Of a DNA stretch of 64,000 bases, positions 33,533 through 43,455 are shown one piece after another. Positions within the stretch are counted from its first letter, which is position 1, and every line of letters starts with the position of its first letter. The DNA is from Aegilops tauschii subsp. strangulata (lineage: Eukaryota > Streptophyta > Magnoliopsida > Poales > Poaceae), in NCBI RefSeq assembly GCF_002575655.3, contig NC_053041.3, positions 120,372,318 to 120,436,317 on the forward strand. The letters are read 5' to 3'. The notes under the pieces are model-generated. The model saw nothing but the letters and a program-made list of their open reading frames with translations, was not told the DNA's origin and ran no database searches. A program made the position numbers and the translations under genes.

Positions 33533-33731
33533 AAGAAGAAGATGACTAGCTAGAAGAAGAAGAAAAAGAAGGAGAAGAAGAAGAAGAAAAAGAAGGAGAA
33601 GAAGAAGAAGAAAAAGAAGGAGAAGAAGAAGAAGAAAAAGCAGGAGAAGAAGAAGAAGAAAAAGAAGAAGAAGAAGAATTTTTCTTCTCTTTCTTTTTCT
33701 CCTCTCCTCTTCTTTATCTTCTTCTTCTAAC
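33533..33731. repeat. 24-bp purine (GAA-rich) tandem array followed by a pyrimidine mirror
   Basis: The word AAAAAGAAGGAG starts at 33563, 33587, 33611, 33635 and (variant) 33659, a strict 24-bp period of GAAGAAGAAGAAAAAGAAGG type. At 33681-33731 the strand bias flips to tttttcttctctttcttttt. Purine and pyrimidine blocks are thus in inverted orientation and can pair. Confidence 0.9.
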
Positions 33732-33734
33732 TAA

Positions 33735-34735
33735 GGTAGGTAAAAATGCCATTTTTTAGCTAAGCTAGGTAAAAATGCTAAGTGTAGGTCATTTTAGAGC
33801 TAAGCTAGGTAAATAGGTCATTTTGGAGCTTAGTAAGGTTATAATGTCATTTTCGAGAAAAATAAGCTAAGTCTATGTCATTTTGGAGGTAACCAAGATT
33901 ATCATGCCTTTTTGATATAAGTATGCCAAGTATGTCATAAATGAACTGAAGAAGCTAAAGGTCATTTTTGAGCTAACCTAGGTACTTATGCCATTTCTGA
34001 GCTAACTAAGCATATTTATTCATTTTGGAGGACAAAATGGCAAGTGTAGGTCATTTAGAGCTATCCTAGTTAAAATCGATCATTTTGGAGGTAGGTAAGG
34101 TTATTTTGTCATTTTGGAGGAAAATAAACTAATGATATGACAGTTTTGAGCTAAACCAAGGTTATTATGCCATTTTTTACCTAAGTATGCTAAGTATGTC
34201 ATAAATGAACTAAAGAAGCTAAGTATAGGTCATTTTGGAGCTAACCTTGGTAGTTATGCCATTTTTGAGCTAACTAAGCATATTTACTCATTTTGGAAGA
34301 CAAAATGGTAAGTGTAGGTCATTTTAGAGCTATCCTAGTTAAAATCGGTCATTTTGGAGCTAGGTAAGGTTATTTTGTCATTTTGGAGGAAAATAAACTA
34401 ACTATATGACAGTTTGGAGCTAAACCAAGGTTATTATGCCATTTTTTACCTAAGTAAGCTAATTATGTCATAAATGAACTAGCTAAGCTAAGTATAGATC
34501 ATTATTGAGCTATCCTAGGTAGTTATGCCATTTTTTAGCTAACTAAGCATATCAAGTCATTTTGGAGGAAAAAAATGCTAAGTATAGGTCATTTTATAGC
34601 TATCCTAGGTAAAATATGTCATTTTGGAGCTAAGTAAGGTTATTATGTCATTTTCGAGGAAAATAAGCTAAGTACAGGTCATTTTTGGAGCTAAATAGGT
34701 AATTTCTTAAGTTAAGTATGCATTTGTTAAGCAAA
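33735..34735. repeat. 30-bp monomers in a 268-bp higher-order tandem array, CACTA-A
   Basis: Monomers of the form GGTCATTTTGGAGCTAAGTA plus AGGTTATTAT or similar repeat about every 30 bp. On top of that, whole blocks repeat: the word gtcatttttgagctaaccta starts at 33961, its variants at 34229 and 34498, steps of 268 and 269. Blocks share internal variants (for example tcataaatgaact, gaggaaaataaactaa). CACTA-C has an array of the same monomer without the block structure. Confidence 0.85.
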
Positions 34736-34758
34736 ACACGTGGGAAAACTTACCATCA

Positions 34759-35606
34759 TCACGGAGGTGAAGGACCGGTCGGGGTTGCGCCAGTGCCAGA
34801 CGGAGAAGGATCGATCGATGCTTGTCGGGAGGCACACTGCACCAAAGATCATTTGCAATGTCTCATTAGCATGATGCAACTCAATTGTGAATACTAGTAA
34901 CTAATGACCATTCAAATGAAGCTCATCGTGGGCGCTATACCAATCTGGGGCATCGGCGGAGGGGTCTGACTGTTGGCCTGGCACACGGTCTGCACATTTT
35001 GTTTTCATGAGTCAGTCATATTAGTTAGTAATGAAACGAACATTATGTGCATGATTTGGCTAATATACAGGAAAAACTTACCACGAGGAGCTCGTATAGG
35101 GCCTAGTGAGACGCGTCGTTCTGGTTCCTCTCCTCCTTCAACAGCCTAGCTGTCCTCTCCTCCATGTCCCTCTCCCTCTCCGCCGCCTGCCTGTTTGCCT
35201 CCGCCGGAAGCTCCTGGGCCCTAGCCTCGATGGCGAGCTCCATTGGCCGTGGACGAGGCCTTATCTCAGGATCGGAGCTCGTCTGGCGCTTGTTGATCTC
35301 CGGGAGAGTTATAGGACAACGTATCGGTCCATCCCCAATGGCTACCGAGCCATGGTACCTCCCGCTACCAGATAGCATCATGATCTCTGGATCAAAAGGG
35401 CTCTGGCTCAGGTTGAAGTCCTCCCCTTTCCTCGTCTTCCCAACGTCTATGTACCTCACGAGCTTGTTGTGGGAGGAGATGTTGGTGTAGCTCTCTAGAT
35501 GATCGAGGTCATCCTCAGAGAATGCCTTGGCCTTCTTGTACGGGGCAGTATGGGCCATGGCATAGTGGTCGAACATCGGTGACACCTCCTTCTTGTTGTG
35601 TCGCGC
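34759..35606 (-). pseudogene. Last exons of an En/Spm (Transposase_24-like) gene, CACTA-A
   Basis: Minus-strand exon from the acceptor at 35607-35608: reads KKEVSPMFDHYAMAHTAPYK, then YTNISSHNKLVRYIDVGKTR, then SQSPFDPEIMMLSGSGRYHG and a Glu/Arg-rich helix (AANRQAAERERDMEERTARL in part). This is the conserved C-terminal part of plant En/Spm-family proteins (Pfam Transposase_24/Ptta type). It is interrupted by TAG at 35103-35105, where Gln would continue to ALYELLV before the donor GTAAGT at about 35083. Next exon 34989 to about 34931 (TVCQANSQTPPPMPQIG), whose donor is ATGAGC instead of GTGAGC. The last exon 34836-34759 ends ..GPSPP stop. The gene is dead (a stop and a lost donor). N-terminal exons are cut off by CACTA-B. 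Confidence 0.75.
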
Positions 35607-36219
35607 CTAAAAGAGAGGAACAAAATATTAGTTAAGGGCTCAAGCTAGCATGAAGAATGAAATTGCATGAATCCTGAAGCAAACCACATACCCAGTGATC
35701 CCCATACTCAAACAGGTTGCACTACATAAAAAGATACATCCGTGACATTTTGGGTCGAACGAAATTTTTTCTGTCATACTTATGACACTTCTATGAAAAT
35801 AATTGTGACAAAACCCGGTATCATCAGAGATGTGGTGGGGTCCTACTTCTATGACAAAAAATCATGACATAAAATGGGCTTTTCATCTTGGGCGGGCCGA
35901 AGACGCAGCTGCATGACATTCTTTGGGCCGTCCATGATGGAAAAAACCGTGGTAGAAGCGAGGGCGAGGAAAATATCGGGGAGTTCCCGGTTACGGTGGT
36001 TGGTTGGGACCGAGCGATGGACGGAGGTTTGCGCATTTCTCTCGTACACGTACGCGCGTGGGTGTGAGGCGTTGGGCTCTAACTGAAACCGAGTGAGGCG
36101 TTCGCTTACTGAACCCGAGCGATTGCACTAGCTACATTACTGAACCCGAGCGATCGATCCTTGGCTGTTAACTGAACCCGAGCGATTTCTTCACTACTGC
36201 TGCTATCTGAAGCCGATCG

Positions 36220-36660
36220 ATGCTGCCTCTGGATGAACAGTGAGCATTGTTGAGGGGGTTTGGATGAACAGTTACCGGTGGGGGGTTGGATGAACAGGAC
36301 CCCGTGGTAGTAGAGGCCGTTGCCGCTGGATGAACCGTACCCCGATCGATCGAGCCGGTGGATGAACAGGACCCCGTGGAGGGCTGGATGAACAGGCCCC
36401 GTGGAGGGCTTGTTGAACAGTAGCCGGTGGAGGGCTGGTTGAACAGTAGCCGGTGGAGGGCTGGATGAACAGTAGCCCGTGGAGGGGTGGTTGAACAGGA
36501 CCCCATGGAGAGGGCTGGTTGAACAGTAGCTGGTGGAGGAGCGTGCGGTGGAGGCTGGATGAACAGGAGCCCGTGGATGAACAGTCGCAGGTGGAGGCTG
36601 GAGGAGGTCGACGGTGGATGAACAGTAGCCCGTGGAGGCAATCGATGGTGAAGATGAACA
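36220..36660. repeat. Array built on GGATGAACAG in CACTA-B
   Basis: About a dozen repeats of GGATGAACAG or GGTTGAACAG followed by GACCCCGTGGAGG or TAGCCCGTGGAGG, spaced mostly 24-40 bp. Long Pro/Ser/Cys-rich open frames on both strands (for example 36106-36777) are by-products of the array. Confidence 0.85.
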
Positions 36661-36985
36661 GTATCCCGTGGAGTCCCGTTTTGCGGCACGCCACACCCCT
36701 CCCGATGAACAGGACCCCCATTTCGACCGTAGCGCTACAATACAAGTCTGTTTCCTCCGTTTTGCGGTACGCCACACCCCTCCCGATCAACAGGACCCCG
36801 TTTCGACCGTAGGAGGTCCGTTTCCTCCGTTTTGCGGTACGCCAGACCCCTCCCGATGAACAGGATCCCGTTTCCACCGTGGCCGGTCGAACACAAGGCC
36901 GTTTCCTCCGTTCTGCGGTACGCCGGGCCTCGTTTCCATCGCCTGTTCCCTCCAAGCCGGTTGGCTCCCGATGAACACGACAACG
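36660..36985. repeat. 70/81-bp tandem repeat in CACTA-B, four copies
   Basis: The word TTTGCGGTACGCCA or a close variant is preceded by TTTCCTCCG at 36678, 36759, 36829 and 36910 (steps 81, 70, 81). Each unit also contains cctcccgatgaacagga and gtttcgaccgt. Confidence 0.85.
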
Positions 36986-37274
36986 ACGCAGTTTCTCCGT
37001 TCCGACCCAGCCATGTACACGAGCCCTGGCTATACGTATGCGCGAGTAGGCGTTCGAGACCCCGCCCGTATGTACGTACATGGCCGTATTTACTTTCTTG
37101 CAAATGGCCGTTGTATGTACGTGTACATGCTACGTGCGCGCCTCTACTACCACATGTGCGCGCCTCTACTACCAAATGGTCACTGCAGCCTGCAGACAGA
37201 CCGATCGACCAGTATGTACGTACACGTCCGCGACCAGAATGACAACGCTACGTACACTTCGACCGGGTGGGTCC

Positions 37275-37500
37275 CGACTGTCAGGCACTTCCTTGCATGC
37301 GAAGATGTAGCTGGTGGGTCCCAGCAGTCAGGGGGCGAATCGTTTTTTTGCCCGTAATATGGACGCACTTCCTTGCGTGCGAAGATGTAGCTGGTGGGTC
37401 CCAGCAGTCAGGGGGCGAATCATTTTTTTGCCTATAATATGGGCGCACTTCCTTGCGTGCGAAGATGTAGCTGGTGGGTCCCAGCAGTCAGGGGGAGAAA
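37275..37500. repeat. 80-bp tandem repeat, three copies
   Basis: GAAGATGTAGCTGGTGGGTC starts at 37301, 37381 and 37461, exactly 80 bp apart. Copies share cccagcagtcaggggg and gcacttccttgcgtgc. Near identity suggests a recent expansion. Confidence 0.92.
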
Positions 37501-37559
37501 ACATTATTTTTTCAGGGTAAAAATGATGCAGTTGCATGCATGCGTCCATGGGCGGGGTG

Positions 37560-38500
37560 CGTCCCCACTGTCAGCCTCTCACGTACAGTCATCTTCCGAT
37601 GACTCTCGGTTGTTGACCACACCATGCCGAGCGCACCAAGGCCGGTGGACGACGGCGAGGCCCCAGACTGGAACGACCCGGAGATGGGGAAGATGCGGCA
37701 GTGGAGTCGCAGATGGAGAGGAGTGGGAAACTTGACTGGTTCGGGTGCGCGGCAGCACTGCCGCGGTGCCGCCCACGGGAGACACGAGCAAGAACAGAGG
37801 GAAGGTCTATATATATATAGGTTCAGTTTTGCATTCTTATAAAAAACATAGGTTTAGTTTTGCATTCTTATAGAAAAATAGAACTGAGCTGGGCGTCGTC
37901 TTGAAAAAACAAACATAACTTGGGCTGCTGATGTTATAGAGAAGCTAGGTTGGGAGGCCCAGAGGCCGCTTGATACCTGCTGGATCCAAAAAATGTTGAA
38001 ACATGTCGTGGGCTGCCCATGTTAAGCAACAAAACCTAGGACATGGACCTGGTGGGCCCAGGACTGTCAGCCTCTCGATGAACAGTTGTCTCCCAATTCC
38101 TCTTGTTTTGCTGACCATGTTCGGAACGACAGACGGCGGCGCCGCGGCTAGAGCACCAAGGCGGAGGACGACGTCGAGACCTCGGACCGAATGAACCGGA
38201 GCGGGGAAGACGCATGCGGAGGGGAGTACGAGGGTTGACTTGTTCGGGTGCAGGGTGGGCCGGTGGAGCTGCCGCCGCCGGACAATGTGTGGTAGTAGAG
38301 GGATGGCCTGGCCAACGCCATAGGCTATGATGGCCAGCCGCTGTATAGGAAGAGGATGAAAGATTGAACAAAATAAAGAAATACAAATGGATAGGTGGTT
38401 GGTCCCATCTGTCTGTGTACGAGACCTGCTGGGTCCACCCGAGGAGGGGAATATGTTGGGAGGAAGGAGATTCAAAGCACGGCAGCCGAGTGAACTAGTT
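37560..38500. other. Two related segments after CACTA-B arrays, no gene
   Basis: Segments around 37560-37800 and 38060-38290 share order and words: ctgtcagcctctc; then gttg.tgaccac or tgctgaccatgtt; then gagcaccaaggc, cgacg..gagac/gcc; then gacttg.ctggttcgggtgc or ttgacttgttcgggtgc; then cggcag. They look like an old duplication of about 500 bp. No coding support. Confidence 0.4.
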
Positions 38501-38677
38501 TTTTTAACGGACAAGTGAACTAGTTACATACATAAGCAAATAGCCACTAAAAAAAGCAAACATGTTAATGGGTTCTTAAAAGAAATATTTCGGACAAAAC
38601 AGATAATTACGACACATAGGCTAATGCATGAAACACTCTGATGATAAATGTGCTTATAAACAGATAAAGTACAACAT

Positions 38678-39636
38678 CTAGACCTTCCTGGCACGCTTGA
38701 TCATGACGTTGCGGTTGTCCGTGTACTCGTCGGTTACGGGAAGCAGACACACCCTCATGTCCAAGATCTACCTGTACATGTTGTAGCATGCGTATGCGTC
38801 CTTGGCTGCATAGGTTATGTAGGCTAGATTCAGAGGTACCTCCCACGTGTTCAGGTCCTTGGTATCGTTGTCTTCTTTCATGTTGGCGTATCAGGGGTCG
38901 ATGATGGTCTCGGCGAGGTCAACCACGGAGTCCTTCTCCTGCCCGTTGCTGATGATCTTGTATTGCTTCTGGATGTCGACAAGCTTGTTGCACCAGATGG
39001 ACGAATCATCGCATTCTTCCTTCTCTCCACCGTAGCGAAGGTGCAGTCGGCACTACCGATGAAACGGGCGAATGCTCCAGAACCTCTGATGGCCCTACAG
39101 AAGTGGTAGATGAGAACCTCGTCCCGCACACATACCTGGGCGACGGCGGTCCGCTGGTCCCTGTCAAGAGATGAATGGATGGGCACAAGGTCTAGTCCTG
39201 CAACCTTGTGCTTTCTCGTCCTGTAGGTACTGCTTGAACTCGGCGAGGCAGAGCTTCACCGAGTCCGGATCGTTGGTGTACATCACATTCAACTTGGTGC
39301 AGCCATAGGACTGAACGGCGAACTCAAAGGGGAACTCCTTGCTGAAGTCCGTATCCAGCAGGCTCACCCCTCGGATCGCCATTGGAGTCTCTTCAAGTGA
39401 ACGAGTGGGTAGGCGGCGGTAGCAGTTTGTTTTTTAGCTCTTGGGGAACTAGATTCAACAGCAAACTGAGTGTGTACACGCGCAACAGTTACTACCCCTC
39501 CCTCTTCCGCTGCACGGCCGGTAGAAGATGCACCCTCGGTGCATTCAAACGCCTCCATTAAGAAACCTACTCCGGCAACACATCGGTTCACGAGCGGGTC
39601 TGTATTGGTACTATAATAACACGAGTTAGTGGTCAC
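38678..39636 (-). pseudogene. DEDDy 3'-5' exonuclease-like protein (Werner exonuclease-like), inactivated
   Basis: Minus strand. The 5' part (39636 to about 39390) reads LMEAFECTEGASSTGR, then after a frameshift MAIRGVSLLDTDFSKEFPFE (ATG at 39382) and KLNVMYTNDPDSVKLCLAEF. After a second shift near 39200 come VAGLDLVPIHSSLD, RTAVAQVCVRDEVLIYHFCR, FIGSADCTFATV, and after a third IWCNKLVDIQKQYKII, VVDLAETIIDP*YANMKEDN, AYITYAAKDAYACYNMYR*I and KRARKV to 38678. This is the family of grass proteins with a 3'-5' exonuclease fold. Exo I should be D-x-E but is D-L-V, and Exo II is not recognisable. Exo III (YAAKDAY) survives. With at least two stops and several shifts it is not functional. It is not clearly part of a transposon. 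Confidence 0.75.
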
Positions 39637-39859
39637 TTTACTTAAATTTCATTAGCTTTAATAGAAATTTATACTTAAAACAAGCAATGCATTGGCTCGT
39701 TCTATCAGTGCCACAGGATCAACATGCACAACAATTAGAATTATTATTCTCAGGACGCACACGATCAGCACATTTGTCGCACTTTCACACAGATAATACT
39801 ACCAAGTTTGAACTATTTGTTATGGTTGTTGTCCTCTGCATCATCATGCCGTGTTTCCC

Positions 39860-40115
39860 ATCTGGCAAGATTCAGAACCAACAAATAAGATCCAAATAAT
39901 AAGTACAACAAAGATGCCTACACATCTCATTGATTCCCAGCTTGCAAGAATCATAACCCACAAATAAGATCCAAATAATAAGTACAACAAAGATGCCTAC
40001 ACATCTCATTGATTCCCAGCTTGCAAGATTCATAACCAACAAATAAGATTCAAATAATAAGTACAACAAATATGCCTACGCATCTCATTGATTCCTAGAT
40101 AGGAAGATTCACAAC
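39860..40115. repeat. 77-79 bp tandem repeat, about three copies
   Basis: AAATAAGATCCAAATAATAA starts at 39885, 39962 and 40041 (variant). Each is followed by gtacaacaaagatgcctac, catctcattgattcc and a cagcttgcaagattcataac block. The third copy is more diverged. Confidence 0.9.
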
Positions 40116-40122
40116 CAACCCA

Positions 40123-40223
40123 TTAGAGCCTTTTGATAAAGTGAATATCGGGATTAAATCCATCTTGGCTAGCCATGTCATACAACCGAAGAACTTGGCG
40201 AATGCTCTTGACCGTCACAACAT
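40123..40223 (-). pseudogene. Possible terminal exon of an unknown gene
   Basis: From an acceptor AG at 40224-40225 the minus strand reads VVTVKSIRQVLRLYDMASQD, then GFNPDIHFIKRL and TAA at 40123-40125. The reading is well formed and amphipathic, and it looks like the C-terminal end of a grass protein I cannot name. It lies about 500 bp upstream of the exonuclease pseudogene on the same strand. No upstream exon is certain. Confidence 0.3.
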
Positions 40224-40225
40224 CT

Positions 40226-41300
40226 GTAGTTGACTATTCCTATTTGCACAACACAAACAAGAAGAGCATGATTAGTATAATAGTGGCACTCCTTGAACTC
40301 AACCTGAAGCTCCACTCGGATGAGGCCTGCCTCGAGTTCCATGATTCAATTCATGCGCCTTTTTCTGCAGTTCGCCTGAAATGAAGCAAAGATTGCATCA
40401 TTCAGCTAGCAAGAAGTACTTGCTCTCGTGAGCTGGCAGGTTCTTCTTTAGTAGTTGCACTAAAATTGAGGAACATTAAGGTTGGCTGTCCGGCTCATGC
40501 CATTGTGGTGACAGTGACGACTCATCTTGCAAAGGCTAATAAAATGTTGCACGAGATTACCAGCAGAACTTGACGGAGATTTTGGAAACTCCAATCACCA
40601 TTTTGTGCAGTTCCACCAAAATTGAGAGATGTTGCCCACGTGACATTTTAGTTAAACTGCACAAGACACTCATTCCAAAAAAAGTGTTTTGTGCAGTTCA
40701 CCAAAAGGTCACAATAGCAACAAGGTGAAATGGATATCCCTATCTGCACAAAAAGATAGAAAGTAAACAGTTGCTGGTCAATAAGAATATACGAAACATA
40801 CACGAAATGAAAAGAAGCATCTTAATTATGTTCATGGCAATTATGCAAGGACAGTAGAAATTTTAAAACGTCAGCAATGCTTCATGTTACCGGAAGCATT
40901 ACGACAACAATGACATTTGTCAAATATGGGATTACTTTAATGGTGGCATTGCTTGTTTACCAGATAAAGTAAATCAACAACAGCTGAAGAGTTGATTTAA
41001 GGGCATGGGACCATGGGGACACCAGGACACTCAGCAGCGTAAAGGAGCAACTTACTTATCATACTGGGGAAAACAGCAGGAGTACCATTTGTAACACAGT
41101 TTAATTGCATCTTATCACTGGAGGCATTAGATTAACAATAACACTGGTTAGACATGTCCCTAAGGTAATAGTGTGATTGCTTCATTTTACATGCGCCCTT
41201 ACATTAACAATAGCAAAAGGTTGGTATAAGGACATGCGAGAGTGGACGCATCAGCACAATGTACCTACAAGGAGGCATAAAGTGGTGATGCCGAGTTTGT
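40226..41300. other. Intergenic, no gene recognised
   Basis: AT-rich. Short repeated words gtgcagttcacca and ttttgtgcagttccaccaaa occur at about 40600 and 40685, a weak local duplication. No coding support. Confidence 0.4.
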
Positions 41301-41530
41301 TCATGCTATGTGAGGGCAACAAATCTAATCCTGGAGACCTTTTACTATGTGAGGGAAGCAAACCTAATCCTGGAGACCTTTACTATGTGAGGGCAGCAAA
41401 TCTAATCCTGGAGACCTTTTACTATGTGAGGGCAGCAAATCTAATCCTGAGACCTTTTACTATGTGAGGGCAGCAATTCTAATCCTGGAGACCTTTTACT
41501 ATATGAGGGCAACAAATCTAATCCTGGACA
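41301..41530. repeat. 38-39 bp tandem repeat, six copies
   Basis: TATGTGAGGGCAGCAAATCT begins at 41307, 41346, 41384, 41423, 41461 and 41500 (variants; steps 38-39), each followed by aatcctggagaccttttac. It opens a false frame of about 96 codons. Confidence 0.92.
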
Positions 41531-42300
41531 TACTCTGTTGACTTGTCCACCAGCCGCCACTTTCTATCCTTTTTTCAACCAACAATAGATCTGTTCCTTA
41601 TCCAGTTTGTACTGCGTTTTCCCATTATTTCCCTTTTCAACCAAGAGACCGGTTGGGTATCCGGTCTCTACTACTTTCACCATATTATTTCCTCTTTGAA
41701 TCAAGTCCTAGATTCATGCTACAACTTTCCCCCCTTTCTTCGTTATTTGAACAAAGTCCTAGATTCGAATGCATGAAGTAGCTTTACCTCTAATAATACT
41801 AAAAATTTAGGTGGCTTTCGAAGAGCTGATGGGAGTAGAAAAAGATGCACATGCAGACATGTGGGGAGCTGGGGCAGTAGAGCAAGGCCTCTTTCGAAGA
41901 ACTTATACCTGAGGGTCGTCGGGATGTCAGCGGCGGCAGGTCGGATCTACGGACAATACAGCAGGGAGGAAGAAGGGTCGGATGACCTCCCGAGCCGGCG
42001 CTGTGTCGGAGAGAACAGCACGGGCAGAGGATCGGGCCCCTCCGGCAGCTGTGGGTTTCCTCCCTCGCCGGCGATGACCGCGTGAACGATGCACCTAGTC
42101 CTCTACACACACCAGTCGAAGGGATCCGGCCGGATCTGTGACCATCGGTGAGCAAAGAGAAAATGTCGCTACCGCTGTCTTGTTTATATCTGGAGAGGAT
42201 GAGAGAATGAAGAGAGCAACCCTAGTAAAGCAAGCACTCAGGCCCCTGCGTACATATATAGTGGAGTGATTATCTTTTTCTCTCCACAACAAGCGATTCA
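41531..42300 (-). other. Possible 5' end of a minus-strand transcription unit
   Basis: A TATA-like CTATATATG lies on the minus strand at 42262-42253. It is followed by a 118-codon open frame from 42155 to 41799 (starts MLTDGHRSGRIPSTGVCRGL; Ser/Pro/Arg-rich) without a recognised motif. On the same strand further along lie the exon at 40123 and the exonuclease pseudogene, so a single old gene is conceivable but unproven. Confidence 0.2.
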
Positions 42301-42746
42301 ATTTGTGTACGTGGCATTAAAGAAAAGAAACTCTCTATTTAAGGTGACTAACTGTACGACTCCTACTTACTACTACTAGTAGCAGTATTGTTCACTTGTG
42401 CTCCCCGGTCCTCCATTCATTGAATAACCCCACGGGTGAATAAACATACCGTACTAGTATTTATATAGAACGAACAAGCTCGAACTATTTTCGCGTAGTT
42501 AAAAGTTGATGGTGGGGCTTTTCCCGGACAGTACGCGCGGCAGTTTTCGCGTAGCCGGTTTGACAAAGAGGCGAGGAGGGTGAGGGAGTAGCGGATTCAA
42601 CTTACTTACTGCTGGAAAGGTCGGGCTGTGCGATTTGACGGTGCGTTACTGCTGGAAAGACTTGTGATATGACTACTCACTATAGTCATGCATTACTGGC
42701 GGTACGACCGGGGTGATGCCCCCCTTTCGTTCCGCACTCTAATCTG

Positions 42747-43030
42747 GTGCATGACACGTATTACGTCGACCCGGATGCTGCTGGCTGTCCCACTAAAACA
42801 GAACTAAAAAAATCTCCCCTGCCCGCACCAGATCGCTCCCTCCGCCCCCCTCGTACTACTCCTCTCTGTTCCCCATCGGGCCGCCCACCCAAGCGCCGCT
42901 CGCCCTCTCTCTCCTCTGGCCGCCCTCTCCCTCCGGCCTTTGAAGCTCTCCCTGCTCCCCCTTCACCGGTCGTTTTTCTCCCTCCGTCTTGCGCGGCGGC
43001 GGCGCATCTACCAGGGAGGTTGCGAGAAGG
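42747..43030 (+). other. Possible first exon with splice donor, unknown gene
   Basis: GC-rich, pyrimidine-rich open stretch from the ATG at 42747 (MHDTYYVDPDAAGCPTKTEL) through Pro/Ser/Arg-rich sequence to GAGAAGG followed by GTGAGT (donor at 43031). The composition is that of a plant 5' leader or first exon. No domain seen. The intron would contain the 60-bp repeats and a possible second exon at about 43472. Confidence 0.3.
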
Positions 43031-43190
43031 GTGAGTTTGTTCGTTCCTTCTATGTCTCATAGCCATATCATTGATCTTGCTCGCTCTAGCGCTAATTCTG
43101 ATTTGGAAAAGCAGATCCTGATTAAACTTGGTATATATTTGTGGTGCACGCATGGAATTGTTTGATGCTGCTTGAGGAGGTAATAAATCT

Positions 43191-43455
43191 TTCTAGAGGC
43201 CCAAAGATTCAGTTCACCTTTCTAGGTATTTCAGTTCCAGGCTTGCATTATTTCTAGAGACCCAAAGAATCAGTTCACCTTTCTAGGTATTTCAGTTCCT
43301 GGCTTGCATTGTTCTAGAGGCCCAAAGATTCAGTTCACCTTTCTAGGTATTTCAGTTTCAGGCTTGCATTATTTCTAGAGGCCCAAAGATTCAGTTCACC
43401 TTTCTAGGTATTTCGGTTTCAGGCTTGCATTATTTCTAGAGGCCCAAGGATTCGG
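43191..43455. repeat. 60-61 bp tandem repeat, over four copies
   Basis: TTCTAGAGGCCCAAAGATTC starts at 43191, 43252, 43312, 43373 and 43434, each followed by agttcacctttctaggtatt and a tcaggcttgcatta block. The last copy is truncated and passes into GC-rich DNA. Confidence 0.93.

Larger units (their letters stand above)
35720..38480. mobile_element. CACTA-B: repeat-rich CACTA element inserted in CACTA-A (right border uncertain)
   Basis: Begins CACTACATAAAAAGATACAT at 35720, preceded by TTG. Subterminal words ctatgacaa, catgacat and gtgacaaa follow, then long arrays built on ctgaacccgagcgat and ggatgaacag. I recognise this as a repeat common in wheat. No transposase is visible. I did not find the partner terminus; the sequence changes character between 37560 and 38500, so the right border is a guess. 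Confidence 0.6.

Noticed and set aside
36106..37175. Long Pro/Ser/Cys-rich frames on the minus strand (up to 269 codons)
   Set aside because: Produced by the tandem arrays of CACTA-B; several overlapping frames are equally open.
38678..39636. Functional exonuclease gene
   Set aside because: Several frameshifts, at least two stops and loss of the first catalytic motif.
41177..41467. 96-codon frame with internal peptide repeats
   Set aside because: Translation of the 38-39 bp minisatellite; not a repeat protein.
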